Shown here: positions 1-5,116 of the stretch, piece by piece | Layout: each line of letters begins with the position of its first letter | Position numbering within the stretch: position 1 is the first letter of the stretch | Source: Sedimentisphaerales bacterium | GTDB lineage: Bacteria > Planctomycetota > Phycisphaerae > Sedimentisphaerales > Anaerobacaceae | DNA length: 5,116 nucleotides | Assembly (NCBI GenBank): GCA_016933985.1 | Contig: JAFGTU010000012.1 | Location: 1 to 5,116, forward strand | Direction: 5' to 3' | Position numbers and translations under genes: made by a program | Notes under the pieces: generated by a model | Told to the model about the DNA's origin: nothing | What the model saw: only the letters and a program-made list of their open reading frames with translations | Database searches by the model: none

Positions 1-485
1 CGAAAGACATCCGCCAACTGCAGGCTCTGTGCGATGTTCTTTGTGCAGGGCTTCTCACAATAGACGTCTTTGCCTGCTTTTGCCGCCATGGTGGCAGCCG
101 TAGCGTGCCAGTTCGGGCCGGTCGCTATCAGCACGGCGTCGATATCGTCGCGGGCGAGCAGCTCGCGCATGTCGATGTACGTCGCGGAGTCTTTGTCGCC
201 GTTGATGGCATCGACTTGATCCTTGGCGCGCTTGCGGTTGTCGCCTCGCACATCACAGACGGCGATGCATCGCAAATCCGGCTCCCGCAAGAAGCAGCCC
301 AGCACGTAACGGCCGCGATTGCCAATCCCAATTGCGCCCAGTATGATTCGTTCGCTGGGGGCCACACCGCCACTCTTGCCCAGTGCCGTGCCGGGGATGA
401 ACTCGGGTATCGCCAGGCAAACACCAGCCTGCGCCGTGGTCTTTAGAAACCGCCGCCGGTTTATACTAACTCTTTCTTTGTGCAT
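1..485 (-). CDS. Tat-exported Gfo/Idh/MocA family oxidoreductase, N-terminal part (truncated by window edge)
   Basis: Reading the minus strand from ATG at 485-483 gives an open frame of 161 codons that runs off the left edge without a stop. Residues 9-15 (NRRRFLK) form a textbook twin-arginine motif, followed by a moderately hydrophobic stretch to about residue 35, so the product is probably exported folded through Tat. A Rossmann nucleotide-binding start follows: IILGAIGIGNRGRY at residues 47-60 has the glycine-rich loop (G53, G55, G58), and D78 in AVCDVRG ends the second strand. The family EKP motif is intact at 144-146 (VYCEKP); its lysine is the conserved cofactor/catalytic residue in Gfo/Idh/MocA enzymes. 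The C-terminal substrate domain lies outside the window, so the substrate cannot be named. The start is fixed by a strong ribosome binding site 5 bases upstream. The gene is divergent from the isomerase-like gene at 725. Family assignment is very secure; the specific reaction is unknown. Confidence 0.93.
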   Translation of the reverse strand, partial: MHKERVSINRRRFLKTTAQAGVCLAIPEFIPGTALGKSGGVAPSERIILGAIGIGNRGRYVLGCFLREPDLRCIAVCDVRGDNRKRAKDQVDAINGDKDSATYIDMRELLARDDIDAVLIATGPNWHATAATMAAKAGKDVYCEKPCTKNIAQSLQLADVF

Positions 486-490
486 ACTTG

Positions 491-497
491 ACCTCCT
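491..497 (-). promoter_or_regulatory. Ribosome binding site of the minus-strand oxidoreductase
   Basis: On the minus strand the sequence reads AGGAGGT, then 5 bases, then ATG. This is a full match to the anti-Shine-Dalgarno sequence and decides the start at 485. Confidence 0.85.
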
Positions 498-572
498 GCT
501 GAGCAAAAATCTACGAGCCATAGTAATCACAGTTTTCACAGGCCCCTTTTCTCATATACCATACGTTTGGGG

Positions 573-601
573 AGTATAGCAGAAAATCCCGTCCTGTGCA
601 A
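573..601 (-). promoter_or_regulatory. Candidate sigma-70-type promoter for the minus-strand oxidoreductase
   Basis: On the minus strand there is TTGCAC (601-596), a 17-base spacer, and TATACT (578-573). The -10 box matches the TATAAT consensus at 5 of 6 positions, the -35 at only 3 of 6. Spacing is optimal, and the predicted transcript would start near 566, giving an untranslated leader of roughly 80 bases. It lies in AT-rich DNA between divergent genes, where a promoter is expected. This is a visual match only. Confidence 0.4.
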
Positions 602-621
602 AACGATTCTCTCGCCACTGG

Positions 622-663
622 TAGCACCTTTTCTTCTCTTGATTAGTCATATCCCCGGTGCTA
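622..663. repeat. 7-bp inverted repeat flanking the -35 box and overlapping the -10 box (possible operator)
   Basis: TAGCACC at 622-628 is the exact reverse complement of GGTGCTA at 657-663, with 28 bases between the arms (35 bp centre to centre). With a one-base gap the match extends to ACTGGTAGCACC (617-628) against GGTGCTATAGT (657-667). The right arm covers the start of the candidate -10 box of the plus-strand promoter, and the pair brackets its -35 box. Both arms lie upstream of the predicted transcription start, so a role as protein-binding half-sites on DNA is more plausible than an RNA hairpin. The repeat itself is certain; its function is inferred and a chance match is possible. Confidence 0.4.
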
Positions 664-667
664 TAGT
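639..667 (+). promoter_or_regulatory. Candidate sigma-70-type promoter for the isomerase-like gene
   Basis: TTGATT (639-644), exactly 17 bases, then TATAGT (662-667). The -35 matches consensus at 4 of 6 positions and the -10 at 5 of 6. Transcription would begin near 674, leaving a leader of about 50 bases before the ATG at 725. It is the best plus-strand promoter-like pair I found between the divergent genes. Confidence 0.5.
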
Positions 668-711
668 TGCTCGTGTATATGATAGTTGATTCTCCTTTCA
701 TTTTATTATTT

Positions 712-717
712 GGAGGT
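712..717 (+). promoter_or_regulatory. Ribosome binding site fixing the start of the isomerase-like gene
   Basis: GGAGGT lies 7 bases upstream of the ATG at 725. The same frame is open back to a TTG at 686, but nothing resembling a ribosome binding site precedes that codon, and the extra 13 residues would sit in front of the twin-arginine leader. ATG at 725 is therefore the start. Confidence 0.85.
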
Positions 718-724
718 TATTGTT

Positions 725-2158
725 ATGTGTGAACAGTGTACACGACGGGAGTTACTGGGAACGGGAATAGCGGGTGGTTTGATGCTGGCCGGGGCAACGT
801 GGACGCACGCCTGGGCTTCGCAATCGCCGCCCGGGCAATTGCGGGGCAAGTCACGAATCTGCGTCATCTTCACGGGCGCGCCGGCGCCTGGGGACCGCGA
901 TTGGGGGGCCGACTCCGGGCAAATAGAGGCCATGAGAACTCGCTTGGCCAAGGCTGAAAAGGAGCTGGGGAACATCGAGCTGATAATCGGTGAGTCGAAC
1001 AGCGCCGAGCAAACGACGGCTTTGTTGGAGAAGGCGGGGGCGGAAGCGCCGGTCCTTGCGATCAACGTGCGAAACTTTGCCTTAACAAGGGTGGTGCAGC
1101 CGATTCTTGATGGGTCGCATCCCATGGTGTTCTTCTCGCTGCCGGCGAGCGGCCACGATTGGATGTATGCTCCGCGCTGGCATAGTCGGGGACATCGCGT
1201 GACCCTTTTGGCCAGCAGGGACTACGATGAGCTGGAGCGATCGCTTCGTCTTCTGAGGGTAATTCCTATGATGAAGCAGACTCGAATTCTGCTGTTCCCT
1301 CCGGCTCGAGGGACGGCGGCTGCCCAGTCTCCAGATCAAGTCAAGAAGCGTTTGGGGGCCGATGTAGTGGCCATAGAAGAGAATACCTTCAACGAGATGA
1401 TTTCCGCCGCGGAAGACGACGCCGTTAGAGCCGAGATCGACAGTTGGACAAAGGGGGCGAAGGAAATCGTCGAACCGAACAAGGATGATATCGAGAAGGC
1501 CGCCCGCGTCAGCGTGGCGCTGCAGAATCTAATGGAGCGGGAACGTGCCCAGGGATTGGCCGTGGGCACGTGTATGGGATGGCTGCCAAAAGGATTTCCC
1601 TGCCTGGGATTCTCCCGTCTTCGGGACAAGGGCATTCCGGCGGCGTGCGAGGGGGACATGGACTCGTTGTTGACCATGCTGCTGTTTCAGTATATGATAG
1701 ATCGCGCCGGGTTTCAGGGCAACGCTACTTTCGATACCTCTCGCAACGCTTTGTGGACGGCCCATTGCACGGCGGCACTGAAGATGGACGGCCCCAACGG
1801 CAAGGAAGCTCCATACCTGCTACGCGGGCATTCCGAGGTCGGTGGCAGCGGCTGTGTGCCGGAGGTGCAATATCGCGTTGGCGAGACCATCACTCGCGCC
1901 AAGCTAATCAACCTGGATACTATACTTGCCTCGCCGGGCAAGATCATCGAAGTTCCGGAAAGAGCGGTTCACGGCTGCCGCACGCAGATCGTCACCGAAG
2001 TTCGCGACGCAGCGAAGATGGCCGCCAACTGGAGCAGTGTCCTTGAAACCGAGGACGCCATGACGCTGCTGCACCGTGTGGTGTTCTACGGCGACCACAT
2101 GGAAAGCGTACACCACCTTGCCCGACTGATGGGTATGAAAGTCGTCGAGGAAGGCTGA
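725..2158 (+). CDS. L-fucose/L-arabinose isomerase-like protein with a Tat-type signal
   Basis: The product is 477 residues. The N-terminus (TRRELLG at 6-12, then a Gly/Ala/Leu-rich hydrophobic stretch, then AWA at 29-31 as a likely signal-peptidase site) looks like a twin-arginine leader, with leucine in place of the usual phenylalanine. Residues about 43-180 read as an alternating alpha/beta N-terminal domain. The C-terminal half resembles the fucose/arabinose isomerase C-terminal fold: a CMGW segment at 283-286, PCLGFSRL at 292-299, GIPAACEGDMDSLLTM at 303-318, AHCTA at 346-350, RGHSEVGG at 367-374 and VVFYGDHMESV at 452-462. E309, H347, H369 and H450 are plausible metal or substrate ligands by analogy with FucI/AraA; I have not aligned them. 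Length is near that of L-arabinose isomerases and shorter than E. coli FucI. True isomerases are cytosolic, so an exported relative may do something else. It probably starts the plus-strand cluster. Fold assignment is good; the exact substrate and activity are unknown. Confidence 0.85.
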   Translation: MCEQCTRRELLGTGIAGGLMLAGATWTHAWASQSPPGQLRGKSRICVIFTGAPAPGDRDWGADSGQIEAMRTRLAKAEKELGNIELIIGESNSAEQTTALLEKAGAEAPVLAINVRNFALTRVVQPILDGSHPMVFFSLPASGHDWMYAPRWHSRGHRVTLLASRDYDELERSLRLLRVIPMMKQTRILLFPPARGTAAAQSPDQVKKRLGADVVAIEENTFNEMISAAEDDAVRAEIDSWTKGAKEIVEPNKDDIEKAARVSVALQNLMERERAQGLAVGTCMGWLPKGFPCLGFSRLRDKGIPAACEGDMDSLLTMLLFQYMIDRAGFQGNATFDTSRNALWTAHCTAALKMDGPNGKEAPYLLRGHSEVGGSGCVPEVQYRVGETITRAKLINLDTILASPGKIIEVPERAVHGCRTQIVTEVRDAAKMAANWSSVLETEDAMTLLHRVVFYGDHMESVHHLARLMGMKVVEEG

Positions 2159-2224
2159 ATCAAAGTCATAGCTCTCACTGCGATCCTGTAAAACACGAAC
2201 GCGTTGTATAGCTCCCATATCCGG

Positions 2225-2248
2225 ATTCCCGCCGTACATCGCGGGAAT
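2225..2248. repeat. Perfect 8-bp hairpin in the spacer after the isomerase-like gene (hairpin A)
   Basis: ATTCCCGC (2225-2232) pairs exactly with GCGGGAAT (2241-2248) around an 8-base loop, and a G-T wobble could extend the stem by one. It begins 66 bases after the stop codon. The following bases (TGATTTGAATTG) are only mildly T-rich, so this would be a poor intrinsic terminator. An mRNA-stabilising or attenuating structure is equally possible. Confidence 0.45.
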
Positions 2249-2264
2249 TGATTTGAATTGCCGC
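2241..2264. repeat. Overlapping alternative hairpin sharing an arm with hairpin A (hairpin B)
   Basis: GCGGGAATT (2241-2249) can also pair with AATTGCCGC (2256-2264) around a 6-base loop, with a single G-G mismatch in the stem. Its left arm is the right arm of hairpin A, so the two structures cannot form together. The pairing is visible in the sequence; whether it matters is unknown. Confidence 0.35.
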
Positions 2265-2280
2265 GTGAAGCTGGTATAGA
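2253..2280 (+). promoter_or_regulatory. Weak promoter candidate for the beta-helix gene
   Basis: TTGAAT (2253-2258), 16 bases, TATAGA (2275-2280); each box matches consensus at 4 of 6 positions. It would give a leader of about 60 bases before the ATG at 2346. The 187-base spacer (2159-2345) is long enough for a separate promoter, but read-through from the isomerase-like gene is also possible. Confidence 0.25.
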
Positions 2281-2332
2281 TAGACGGAAGAAACGCTTCG
2301 CTGACGTTGCAGCGGGCTTGACAACCTTGGAT

Positions 2333-2338
2333 GAGGAG
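2333..2338 (+). promoter_or_regulatory. Ribosome binding site deciding the start of the beta-helix gene
   Basis: GAGGAG sits 7 bases before the ATG at 2346. An in-frame ATG at 2331 overlaps this site and has no ribosome binding site of its own, so 2346 is preferred. A third in-frame ATG at 2376 falls inside the signal peptide and can be dismissed. Confidence 0.7.
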
Positions 2339-2345
2339 TCGGCAA

Positions 2346-4205
2346 ATGTATCGCCATCGCGGCCAAATCATTGCTATGGGGTGCTGTTTATTGGTATTGG
2401 CGTTGTTGATGCCGTTTCACTGCTGCGCCGGCGAGGCTGAGTACATATCTTTAGAGCCCCCCGTACTCCTTCCCAACGGCAACAAGTTCAAGACCTGGGC
2501 CGACCAGACGGTTTACGCAAAGACGTTCTACGTTGATCAAAGGCATCCGGGCGCATCGGACGAAGATCCCGGCAGCAGGGACAAACCATTCCTAACAATC
2601 AACAAAGCCGCTCAGGTTGTTGGGCCGGGCGAGAGAGTCATAGTCAAATCGGGCGTATATCGCGAGCTCATCGAGCCGAGGCTCGGAGGCGAAGGCCCGG
2701 AAAAAATGATCAGCTACGAAGCAGCGCCCGGGGCGACGGTAATCGTCAAGGGCTCGCGAATCTTCAAGCCGCAGTGGAAAGAATCGAAAAAAGGCGACCG
2801 GACGTACTCAGCGGCTTTGCCTGATGAGCTCTTCGGCTCATATAATCCCTTCCTAACCGAAAACGCCAGCAAAGAAGATATCGACCTGATGCCGTGGGCC
2901 GCCGAATGGGCCGGTAAGCTGCCCTACACATTAGGCCGAGGCCTCGTCTTTCAGGACGGCAAAAGACTGGCCCAGCAGGCTACTTACGACGACCTTGCCA
3001 AAACGCCAGGCTCGTACTGGGTGGATAAACCAGCAAAAAAGCTTCACGTTCATCCCTTGGACAAGGTAACTGCCAACGGCGCAACCTTTGAAATCACAAC
3101 GCAGCAGCATATCTTCAATCCGGCCTCCACCGACCTGGGCTTTATCCGTCTGAAGGGCCTGGTCTTCGAGCACGCAGGCAACGGCCTACCCCGAACAGGC
3201 GTCGGAGCAGTATTCACAAACGGCGGGCATCACTGGATCATCGAAGAGAATATCGTCCGCCAAGTCAATTCCGTCGGTATTGAAATCGGAGCAAGGACGG
3301 ACGAGACCAGGCAGGCCGGCAGAGCAGACGCCCAGCGCGCCGGCAAAAGTCCCGGCTATATGATCGTCCGAAACAATGAACTCTACGAATGCGGAACCGG
3401 CGGAATCCAGGGCCTGACTGTTAAGAACGCCCTCGTCGAAAAGAACCGCATCCACCACGTCGGCTGGCTGGACGTCCAGAGATACTGGGAAACCGGCGCT
3501 ATAAAGCTGCTGCTCAACGACGGAACGCTCGTCCGCCGAAACATTATCACAGAGATTACAGCCGCGCCTGGAATCTGGCTCGACTACAACAACATCAATT
3601 CGAGAGTCACTCAAAACGTCCTGGCCGATGTCCAATCCGTCAACGGAGCCATCTTCATCGAGGCATCCCAGGTTCCCAACATTGTCGATCGCAACTTCGT
3701 CTGGAGCGTGCAAGGCTCAGGAATATACCAGCACGACTGCGACCACCTGACCGTCGCTCACAACTTCGTCGCCAACTGTACCGGCAAGGGGATCGAAATG
3801 AGAATCTGCCAGGGCAGAATGGTCAACGGAAGACTCTCAACCTGCACCAAGAACGTAGTCTTAAACAACATCCTGATAAACACCAAAGAAGGCATCTGGT
3901 TCATCGACGACGACAACACCTCCAACCGCAACGTCTTCGTCAACTGCGGCCCGCCTTTCGACTTCGCTGCATGGCAAAAAAAAGGCTTCGGCAAGGACAG
4001 CCTGACAGCAAAGATCAACGCCTCTTTTGATCCGAAGAACCTGAGACTAACCTGGTCCACCCCCGAAGAACTCCCTTTCTTCGAGCCGCACGCACTTGTC
4101 CCGCAGGACTTCCACAACAAACGCTGGCCAACAAAAAAAGCCCCCGCAGGACCGTTCCAATACCCCGACGAAACGCCAACGACAATTGACTCGAGAGAAT
4201 TCTAA
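2346..4205 (+). CDS. Secreted right-handed parallel beta-helix protein (DUF1565-like N-terminus), putative polysaccharide-active
   Basis: The product is 619 residues from the ATG at 2346. Residues 1-29 form a Sec signal peptide: basic MYRHR, a hydrophobic core from about 8 to 24, and a likely cut near CCAG (26-29). The cysteines there do not fit a lipobox. Residues 60-110 (TFYVDQRHPGASDEDPG onward, then PFLTINKAAQ and GVYRE) match the opening rung of DUF1565/pectate-lyase-like beta-helix proteins. Residues about 265-530 show repeated short strands with Asn/Val ladders (WIIEENIV, MIVRNNEL, ALVEKNRI, TLVRRNII, RVTQNVLA, LTVAHNFV, NVVLNNIL), the signature of stacked beta-helix coils. Acidic or polar residues clustered on the coils (W381-E382, D413, E439, D448, H463, D464) are candidate active-site or binding residues. 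Residues 318-337 form a charged insert that probably bulges from the helix. The last 80 residues, Pro-rich, leave the repeat pattern. Such proteins include polysaccharide lyases, glycoside hydrolases and non-catalytic binders; I cannot choose. A127-base gap separates it from the downstream oxidoreductase, so they may be co-transcribed. Confidence 0.85.
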   Translation: MYRHRGQIIAMGCCLLVLALLMPFHCCAGEAEYISLEPPVLLPNGNKFKTWADQTVYAKTFYVDQRHPGASDEDPGSRDKPFLTINKAAQVVGPGERVIVKSGVYRELIEPRLGGEGPEKMISYEAAPGATVIVKGSRIFKPQWKESKKGDRTYSAALPDELFGSYNPFLTENASKEDIDLMPWAAEWAGKLPYTLGRGLVFQDGKRLAQQATYDDLAKTPGSYWVDKPAKKLHVHPLDKVTANGATFEITTQQHIFNPASTDLGFIRLKGLVFEHAGNGLPRTGVGAVFTNGGHHWIIEENIVRQVNSVGIEIGARTDETRQAGRADAQRAGKSPGYMIVRNNELYECGTGGIQGLTVKNALVEKNRIHHVGWLDVQRYWETGAIKLLLNDGTLVRRNIITEITAAPGIWLDYNNINSRVTQNVLADVQSVNGAIFIEASQVPNIVDRNFVWSVQGSGIYQHDCDHLTVAHNFVANCTGKGIEMRICQGRMVNGRLSTCTKNVVLNNILINTKEGIWFIDDDNTSNRNVFVNCGPPFDFAAWQKKGFGKDSLTAKINASFDPKNLRLTWSTPEELPFFEPHALVPQDFHNKRWPTKKAPAGPFQYPDETPTTIDSREF

Positions 4206-4332
4206 GGTGTATCAATCTTTGTCGGGAGCGGACCGCGCGCGGATCCTTATGCGAGGCATTGTGAAACATGACCGAATCGCCTACAATCGGCTTGACATTA
4301 AGGCAATAGTTCTTTGCACAAGGAGCAAGAAT
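4206..4332. other. Intergenic spacer with a GC palindrome but no convincing terminator
   Basis: The spacer holds the 10-bp perfect palindrome CCGCGCGCGG at 4233-4242, which has no loop and no following T-run and so is not an intrinsic terminator. A perfect TTGACA occurs at 4292-4297 but has no -10 box at a usable distance. With neither a terminator nor a promoter evident, the beta-helix and oxidoreductase genes may share a transcript. Confidence 0.4.
4320..4325 (+). promoter_or_regulatory. Ribosome binding site of the second oxidoreductase
   Basis: AAGGAG lies 7 bases before the ATG at 4333 and sets the start, which also places a twin-arginine motif close to the N-terminus. Confidence 0.8.
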
Positions 4333-5116
4333 ATGAAGCGCAACGCTGACAACGCCGTCCAAATCTCTCGCCGCGATTTCCTCCGCACAAGCACCTCGGC
4401 CCTCGCGTTCACCGTCGTCCCGCGTCACGTCCTGGGAGGCCCGGCGAATGTCGCACCCAGCGACAAGCTGATCCTTGCCGGGGTCGGTATAGGCGGAGTG
4501 GGAAAAAGCTATATCGACAACGTCAACTCCGAAACAATAGCCTTCCTCTGCGATGTCAACGACATACAGGCCGAGCATACCTACAAGGCCTACCCCAAGG
4601 CCAAGATATACCGTGACTTCCGAAAGATGCTCGATAAAGAAAAATCCATCGACGGCGTCGTAATCGGGACTCCCGACCATACTCACACTATCATCGCGCT
4701 GAAGGCTATAGGTATGGGCAAGCACGTCTATTGCGCAAAGCCGCTCACTCGAACCATCCACGAGGCCCGGATGCTGACCGAGGCTGCGGCCAAGGCCGGC
4801 GTCGCCACGCAAATGTCCGTCCAATCCGACGCATCCGAAGACCAACGCTTAGCCTGCGAGTGGATAGCCGACGGCGCCATAGGCCCCGTGCGCCAGGTCC
4901 ATATCTGGTCGGACCGGCCTATCTGGCCCCAGGGGCTCGACCGCCCCAAAGACACGCCGCCCGCCCCTGAAGGCATCGACTGGGACCTGTGGCTCGGGCC
5001 GGCCCCCTATCGCCCGTACCATCCCGCATACGTCCCCTTCAAATGGCGTGGCTGGTACGACTTCGGGACCGGCGCATTAGGCGATATGGGCTGCCACAGC
5101 CTCGCCCACGTCGTCA
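4333..5116 (+). CDS. Tat-exported Gfo/Idh/MocA family oxidoreductase, N-terminal 261 residues (truncated by window edge)
   Basis: The frame is open from ATG at 4333 to the right edge (261 full codons plus one base). SRRDFLRT at 12-19 is a clear twin-arginine motif, followed by a hydrophobic stretch to about residue 34. The Rossmann core begins with KLILAGVGIGGVGKSY at 45-60 (glycines 50, 52, 54, 55, 57); D74 in FLCDVN caps the second strand. PDHTHTIIA (114-122) and HVYCAKPL (131-138) match the family, but the first residue of the EKP motif is alanine (A135); lysine 136 and proline 137 are kept. DWDLWLGPAPYRPYHP (216-231) and GALGDMGCH (247-255) are typical of the Tat-tagged subgroup, and D251/H255 are the likely catalytic acid and histidine. 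It shares the family of the gene at 1-485 but differs throughout, so it is not a recent duplicate. Probably downstream in one transcript with the beta-helix gene. The substrate is unknown; a sugar or sugar derivative is likely from family knowledge. Confidence 0.94.
   Translation, partial: MKRNADNAVQISRRDFLRTSTSALAFTVVPRHVLGGPANVAPSDKLILAGVGIGGVGKSYIDNVNSETIAFLCDVNDIQAEHTYKAYPKAKIYRDFRKMLDKEKSIDGVVIGTPDHTHTIIALKAIGMGKHVYCAKPLTRTIHEARMLTEAAAKAGVATQMSVQSDASEDQRLACEWIADGAIGPVRQVHIWSDRPIWPQGLDRPKDTPPAPEGIDWDLWLGPAPYRPYHPAYVPFKWRGWYDFGTGALGDMGCHSLAHVV

Noticed and set aside
105..446. Plus-strand frame opposite the first oxidoreductase
   Set aside because: The minus strand here encodes an unmistakable Tat signal, Rossmann motif and EKP motif; the plus frame has no recognisable domain.
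1570..2046. A 158-codon plus-strand frame within the isomerase-like gene
   Set aside because: It is a shifted frame over the most conserved part of the isomerase-like domain, with a low-complexity Arg/Ser/Gly-rich translation.
2318..2323. Perfect TTGACA upstream of the beta-helix gene as a promoter
   Set aside because: A correctly spaced -10 would fall on GGCAAA at the start codon, leaving no room for the ribosome binding site in the transcript.
3186..3713. A 175-codon minus-strand frame inside the beta-helix gene
   Set aside because: Its Asp/Val-rich translation mirrors the Asn/Ile/Val codons of the sense strand; no domain and no independent support.
4233..4242. CCGCGCGCGG palindrome as a terminator of the beta-helix gene
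   Set aside because: It has no loop, its flanks do not extend the stem cleanly, and no T-run follows.
4292..4320. Perfect TTGACA upstream of the second oxidoreductase as a promoter
   Set aside because: No -10-like box lies 16-18 bases downstream (TGCACA at 17), and the site is too close to the ribosome binding site. A sigma-54 reading also fails on spacing.
4015..4845. A 276-codon open frame on the minus strand
   Set aside because: It lies antisense to the end of the beta-helix gene and the start of the second oxidoreductase, both well supported by motifs. Its translation shows no recognisable domain, and it spans an intergenic spacer; it is a by-product of codon bias.
1..5116. The two Gfo/Idh/MocA genes as long repeats or mobile-element ends
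   Set aside because: They share family motifs but differ throughout at the residue level, and no transposase, terminal repeat or tRNA was seen.

Overview
The window looks like bacterial chromosome of moderate GC content. It carries four protein genes, and all four encode proteins with an N-terminal export signal. Two are Gfo/Idh/MocA-family oxidoreductases with twin-arginine (Tat) signals. One is an L-fucose/L-arabinose isomerase-like protein, also with a Tat-type leader, and one is a large Sec-exported right-handed beta-helix protein. Many Tat-tagged Gfo/Idh/MocA proteins beside exported beta-helix proteins are typical of polysaccharide-degrading members of the PVC group, and I lean towards Planctomycetota (Phycisphaerae-like). 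Lentisphaerota, Verrucomicrobiota or Bacteroidota cannot be excluded from this sequence alone.

Layout. (1) Positions 1-485, minus strand: the N-terminal 161 codons of a Tat-exported Gfo/Idh/MocA oxidoreductase, cut by the left edge. (2) 486-724: a divergent, AT-rich intergenic region with a perfect Shine-Dalgarno sequence for each flanking gene, one candidate sigma-70-type promoter per strand, and a 7-bp inverted repeat whose right arm overlaps the plus-strand -10 box. (3) 725-2158, plus: the isomerase-like protein. (4) 2159-2345: a spacer holding two overlapping, mutually exclusive hairpins and a weak promoter candidate. (5) 2346-4205, plus: the beta-helix protein. (6) 4206-4332: a short spacer without a convincing terminator. 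(7) 4333-5116, plus: a second Tat-exported Gfo/Idh/MocA oxidoreductase, cut by the right edge at codon 261.

How they may work together (inference). A secreted beta-helix protein that binds or cleaves a polysaccharide, an isomerase-fold protein and two NAD(P)-type dehydrogenases would fit carbohydrate breakdown or sugar modification outside the cytoplasm. The unusual point is that isomerase-like and nicotinamide-dependent oxidoreductase folds, which are cytosolic in textbook pathways, all carry export signals here. No RNA genes, CRISPR arrays, insertion sequences or attachment sites were seen. No wholly new system is evident; the best lead is the exported isomerase/oxidoreductase/beta-helix combination.
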